A stretch of DNA of 64,000 nt from Pseudomonas sp. PDM04 (GTDB lineage: Bacteria > Pseudomonadota > Gammaproteobacteria > Pseudomonadales > Pseudomonadaceae): contig NZ_JACVAI010000004.1 in NCBI RefSeq assembly GCF_014851765.1, forward strand, positions 186,001 through 250,000, written 5' to 3'. The notes under the pieces are model-generated. The model had not been told where the DNA came from and did no database searches. It saw only the letters and a program-made list of their open reading frames with translations. Below are positions 61,060-64,000 of this stretch, in pieces; within the stretch, counting starts at the first letter, position 1; the number at the start of each line of letters is the position of its first letter. Made by a program: the position numbers and the translations under genes.

Positions 61060-62261
61060 CCCCCGGATCATCCGCGTCGTCGCTGATCTACGGCGGCGAC
61101 GCCGCATCGCCTCGCTCGGGCCTGCCGGTGCTGCCACCCCTGGCGCTGTACATCCACATTCCGTGGTGCGTGCGCAAATGCCCTTATTGCGACTTCAACT
61201 CCCACACCGCCAGCCCGGTGCTGCCGGAAGAGGAATACGTGGACGCGTTGCTGGCCGATCTCGACCAGGACCTGCACGCCGTCTACGGTCGCGAGCTCAG
61301 TTCGATCTTCTTCGGGGGCGGCACGCCCAGCCTGTTCAGCGCTCAGGCCCTGGGGCGGCTGCTCCAGGGGGTCGAACAGCGCATCCCGTTTGCCCACGAC
61401 ATCGAAATCACCCTTGAAGCCAACCCTGGCACGTTCGAACAGGACAAGTTCGTCGCGTACCGCAAGCTGGGGATCAATCGCCTGTCGATCGGCATCCAGA
61501 GCTTCCAGCAGGAAAAGCTCAAGGCGCTGGGGCGCATCCACAACGGCGACGAAGCCGTGCGGGCCGCCGGCATGGCGCGCCAGGCCGGGTTCGACAACTT
61601 CAACCTGGACCTGATGCACGGCTTGCCCGACCAGTCCCTGGATGACGCCTTGGCCGACCTGCACACCGCCATTGCCCTGAAGCCGACACACCTGTCCTGG
61701 TACCAGCTGACCCTGGAGCCGAACACAGTGTTCTGGAACCAGCCGCCGACGCTGCCGGAAGACGATACGTTGTGGGACATCCAGGAAGCCGGGCAGGCAC
61801 TGCTGGCCGAGCATGGCTACGCGCAATACGAGGTCTCGGCCTACGCCCAACCCGGGCGGGCGGCGCGGCACAACCTCAACTACTGGAGCTTCGGCGATTT
61901 CATCGGCATCGGCGCCGGCGCCCATGGCAAGCTCAGCCATCCGGACGGGCGCATCGTGCGCACCTGGAAGACGCGCCTGCCCAAGGATTACCTCAACCCG
62001 GCGAAAAGCTTCAAGGCTGGCGAAAAGGCGCTGACCAATGATGAAATGCCGTTCGAGTTCCTGATGAACGCCTTGCGGCTGACGGAGGGCGTCGAATCGC
62101 GGCTGTACCCGGAACGCACCGGCCTGTCGCTGAACAGCCTTGCCGAAGGCCGTCGCGACGCCGAACAAAGTGGCCTGTTGCGGGTCGAACCGTCACGCTT
62201 GGCGGCCACGGAACGCGGCCAGCTGTTTCTCAACGACTTGCTGCAAAAATTTCTGACTTAA
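61056..62261 (+). CDS. hemW: Radical SAM heme chaperone HemW
   Basis: A 401-residue coproporphyrinogen-oxidase-like radical SAM protein that binds heme and delivers it to respiratory enzymes. The cluster motif is C38-VRK-C42-PY-C45, followed by the family DFNSH; GGGTPSLFS and LEANPGTFEQDKF are also present. It lacks the activity of true HemN, from which it is often misnamed. The start overlaps the rdgB stop by 4 bases. Confidence 0.95.
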   Translation: MTPGSSASSLIYGGDAASPRSGLPVLPPLALYIHIPWCVRKCPYCDFNSHTASPVLPEEEYVDALLADLDQDLHAVYGRELSSIFFGGGTPSLFSAQALGRLLQGVEQRIPFAHDIEITLEANPGTFEQDKFVAYRKLGINRLSIGIQSFQQEKLKALGRIHNGDEAVRAAGMARQAGFDNFNLDLMHGLPDQSLDDALADLHTAIALKPTHLSWYQLTLEPNTVFWNQPPTLPEDDTLWDIQEAGQALLAEHGYAQYEVSAYAQPGRAARHNLNYWSFGDFIGIGAGAHGKLSHPDGRIVRTWKTRLPKDYLNPAKSFKAGEKALTNDEMPFEFLMNALRLTEGVESRLYPERTGLSLNSLAEGRRDAEQSGLLRVEPSRLAATERGQLFLNDLLQKFLT

Positions 62262-62270
62262 GGAAATCGA

Positions 62271-62594
62271 ATGGATCTGGTACTCGACCTGCTCGCCACC
62301 GTGTCTCGCTGGAGCCGCAGCAACCTCTCGGAAATCGCCCTGGCCCTGGTGGGTTGCCTGCTGGTGCTGTTCGGTGCAGATTTCAAAGGCTGGGTCGAGC
62401 AACGCCTGGGCAGCATCGCCGGCGCCTTGCGCGTCCCGCTGATGGCCCTGCTGTGCATGATCGGCAGCGGCGCCGCGCTGATCTACGCGACCCCCTGGGT
62501 CATTCGCGGCCTGAGCCAGTTCAACAACTACAGCCTGGCGCCAGTGTTGCTGGTGGTGCTGGTGCTGATTGGCGTGGTCGCTGATCGCCGCTGA
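62271..62594 (+). CDS. DUF3392 family inner-membrane protein
   Basis: A 107-residue protein with three hydrophobic helices (EIALALVGCLLVLFGADF, PLMALLCMIGSGAALIYATP, LAPVLLVVLVLIGVVADR). The size and pattern match DUF3392, a Gammaproteobacterial family of unknown function. It starts 9 bases after hemW and ends the co-directional run begun at 55925. A REPIN separates it from the convergent trmB. Confidence 0.85.
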   Translation: MDLVLDLLATVSRWSRSNLSEIALALVGCLLVLFGADFKGWVEQRLGSIAGALRVPLMALLCMIGSGAALIYATPWVIRGLSQFNNYSLAPVLLVVLVLIGVVADRR

Positions 62595-62618
62595 ATTGTG
62601 CAACACCCCTAAACCCCT

Positions 62619-62706
62619 GTGGGAGCGAGCCTGCTCGCGATGGCGTTCTGTCATTCGACATTGATATCGACTGGCTTGACGCTATCGCGAGCAGGCTCGC
62701 TCCCAC
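62619..62706. repeat. REPIN with perfect 23-nt arms
   Basis: The arms 62619-62641 and 62684-62706 are exact reverse complements, with a 42-base spacer containing GATATC. It fills the gap between the convergent DUF3392 and trmB genes and is the best-preserved REPIN in the window. Confidence 0.92.
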
Positions 62707-62724
62707 AGTAGAAGACGCTATCTT

Positions 62725-63450
62725 TTACGCCAGTTTTTCGAACTTCAAATCCCACACGCCATGCCCAAGACGCTCGCCGCGGCGTTCGAACTTGGTGATC
62801 GGGCGCTCGGCCGGGCGCGGGACGCACTGGCCGTCTTCGGCCAGGTTGCGGTAACCCGGCGCGACGTTCATCACTTCCAGCATGTACTCGGCGTAAGGTT
62901 CCCAGTCGGTGGCCATGTGCAGCACCCCGCCGACCTTCAACTTGCTGCGCACCAGCTCGGCAAACGAGGCCTGGACGATCCGACGCTTGTGATGGCGACT
63001 CTTGTGCCACGGGTCCGGGAAAAACAGCATCAGGCGATCTAGGCTGTTATCGGCCACGCAGCGATTGAGCACCTCGATGGCATCGCAATCGTAGACCCGC
63101 AGGTTGGTCAGGCCCTGGGTCAGCACGCCGTTGAGCAGCGCACCGACACCCGGACGGTGCACTTCCACGCCGATGAAATCCTGTTCAGGCGCAGCCGCCG
63201 CCATTTCCAGCAGCGAATGGCCCATGCCGAAACCGATTTCCAGCGAGCGCGGTGCCGAACGGCCGAACACCTGGTCATAGTCCACCGGCGCGTCCGCCAG
63301 CGGCAGCACGAACAGCGGTGCGCCCTGCTCGAGGCCGCGCTGCTGGCCTTCGGTCATGCGCCCGGCGCGCATCACGAAACTCTTGATGCGGCGGTGTTGG
63401 CGCTCGTCGCCTTCTTCCGTCTGGATTGGCGTGTCGTTTGATTCAGTCAT
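62725..63450 (-). CDS. trmB: tRNA (guanine-46-N7)-methyltransferase TrmB
   Basis: Adds N7-methylguanosine at position 46 of tRNA variable loops using SAM. The 241-residue product has the SAM motif SLEIGFGMGHSLLEMA, the second strand FIGVEVHRPGVGALL and the catalytic region LFFPDPWHKSRHHKRRI. The ATG at 63450 is preferred over the TTG one codon upstream. thiG lies 9 bases before its start on the same strand, a pairing conserved in pseudomonads. Confidence 0.96.
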   Translation of the reverse strand: MTESNDTPIQTEEGDERQHRRIKSFVMRAGRMTEGQQRGLEQGAPLFVLPLADAPVDYDQVFGRSAPRSLEIGFGMGHSLLEMAAAAPEQDFIGVEVHRPGVGALLNGVLTQGLTNLRVYDCDAIEVLNRCVADNSLDRLMLFFPDPWHKSRHHKRRIVQASFAELVRSKLKVGGVLHMATDWEPYAEYMLEVMNVAPGYRNLAEDGQCVPRPAERPITKFERRGERLGHGVWDLKFEKLA

Positions 63451-63459
63451 CAATGGCTC

Positions 63460-64000
63460 TTACTTGATCAGACCATCCAGCGGCGAAGAGGCGCTGGCGT
63501 AGAGTTTTTTCGGCATGCGGCCGGCGAGGTACGCCAGGCGGCCGGCGACGATCGCATGTTTCATGGCTTCGGCCATCATGATCGGCTGTTGCGCGTTGGC
63601 GATGGCCGAGTTCATCAGCACGGCTTCGCAGCCCAGTTCCATGGCGATGGTGGCGTCGGAGGCGGTGCCGACACCGGCATCCACCAGCACCGGGATCTTG
63701 GCCTCTTCGAGGATGATCTGCAGGTTGTACGGGTTGCAGATTCCCAGGCCCGTGCCGATCAGGCCGGCCAGTGGCATCACGGCGATGCAGCCGATTTCCG
63801 CCAGTTGGCGAGCGATGATCGGGTCATCGCTGGTGTAGACCATCACGTCGAAGCCTTCCTTGACCAGCACTTCGGCGGCCTTGAGGGTTTCGATCACATT
63901 GGGGAACAGGGTTTTCTGGTCGGCCAGCACTTCCAGCTTCACCAGGTTGTGGCCATCGAGCAACTCACGGGCCAGGCGGCAGGTGCGCACGGCTTCGGTG
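63460..64000 (-). CDS. thiG: Thiazole synthase ThiG, 5' truncated by the window edge
   Basis: Forms the thiazole phosphate ring of thiamine from deoxyxylulose phosphate, dehydroglycine and ThiS-thiocarboxylate. About 180 C-terminal residues are visible; the N-terminus with its Schiff-base lysine is beyond the edge. Family segments are NLVKLEVLADQKTLFPN, MPLAGLIGTGLGICNPYN and PVLVDAGVGTASDATIAMEL. The GTG at 63990 is an internal codon because the frame stays open to the edge. trmB follows 9 bases after its stop. Confidence 0.96.
   Translation of the reverse strand, partial: TEAVRTCRLARELLDGHNLVKLEVLADQKTLFPNVIETLKAAEVLVKEGFDVMVYTSDDPIIARQLAEIGCIAVMPLAGLIGTGLGICNPYNLQIILEEAKIPVLVDAGVGTASDATIAMELGCEAVLMNSAIANAQQPIMMAEAMKHAIVAGRLAYLAGRMPKKLYASASSPLDGLIK

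Noticed and set aside
1..64000. CRISPR arrays, tRNA or rRNA genes, insertion sequences, integrases
   Set aside because: No regularly spaced direct repeats, no tRNA-like cloverleaf with TTCGA and CCA end, and no transposase or integrase-like ORF was recognised by eye. A dedicated scan could still reveal a small element.

Overview
The window is high-GC, gene-dense chromosomal DNA from a Pseudomonas, most likely the P. fluorescens complex. The evidence is the gene content and order (metK, ahcY with an SAH riboswitch, metF, rhlE-type helicase, bioA, rsmE, pilGHIJ-chpA-chpC, gshB-tonB-algH-ruvX-pyrR-pyrB-pyrC', pilT, yggS-proC-yggT-metX-metW-rdgB-hemW, trmB-thiG) and many short palindromic REP/REPIN repeats built on a GAGCAGGCTCGCTCCCAC-type core. 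No tRNA, rRNA, CRISPR array, prophage or insertion sequence was seen. Both edges cut genes: an ArsR-linked methyltransferase on the left and thiG on the right.

Layout. 1-8.8 kb: S-adenosylmethionine synthesis (metK behind a SAM methyltransferase), DNA ligase LigB, a DUF1090 protein, a cytochrome c lipoprotein, MltA, a MAPEG protein and two small-molecule transporters. 9.0-11.1 kb: a full-length homologue of ExoU, the patatin-like phospholipase effector of P. aeruginosa, with its Ser/Asp dyad intact but no chaperone or secretion genes beside it. 11-19.7 kb: an FNT-family membrane protein, a thioesterase, ahcY under an SAH riboswitch, metF, a periplasmic binding protein, an RhlE-type helicase, and a YceI/cytochrome b561 pair. 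20-24.3 kb: an amine oxidase with a long Ala/Pro/Lys tail, bioA and rsmE.

24.3-37 kb is a catabolic block. It holds a D-glutamate-type locus (LysR regulator divergent from FAD dehydrogenase, RidA and solute-binding protein, matching dguRABC), a hemolysin III protein, and a complete biotin-independent malonate decarboxylase operon (mdcABCDEGHLM plus convergent mdcR) whose genes mostly overlap by 1-8 bases.

37.2-47.2 kb is a Pil-Chp chemosensory operon controlling twitching (pilG, pilH, pilI, pilJ, chpA, chpC). The adaptation enzymes PilK and ChpB, present in the P. aeruginosa operon, are absent here. 47.4-53.4 kb runs gshB, tonB, algH, ruvX, pyrR, pyrB and a catalytically dead pyrC'. The rest holds a TM2 protein, a C40 peptidase, pilT, and a long co-directional run from the PLP-homeostasis protein to hemW, then trmB and thiG on the other strand.

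The strongest observations are the orphan ExoU homologue, the SAH riboswitch with a visible switch geometry over the ahcY ribosome-binding site, the dgu-like locus, the trimmed Chp system, the long inverted repeat abutting the tonB start, and the signal peptide on LigB.
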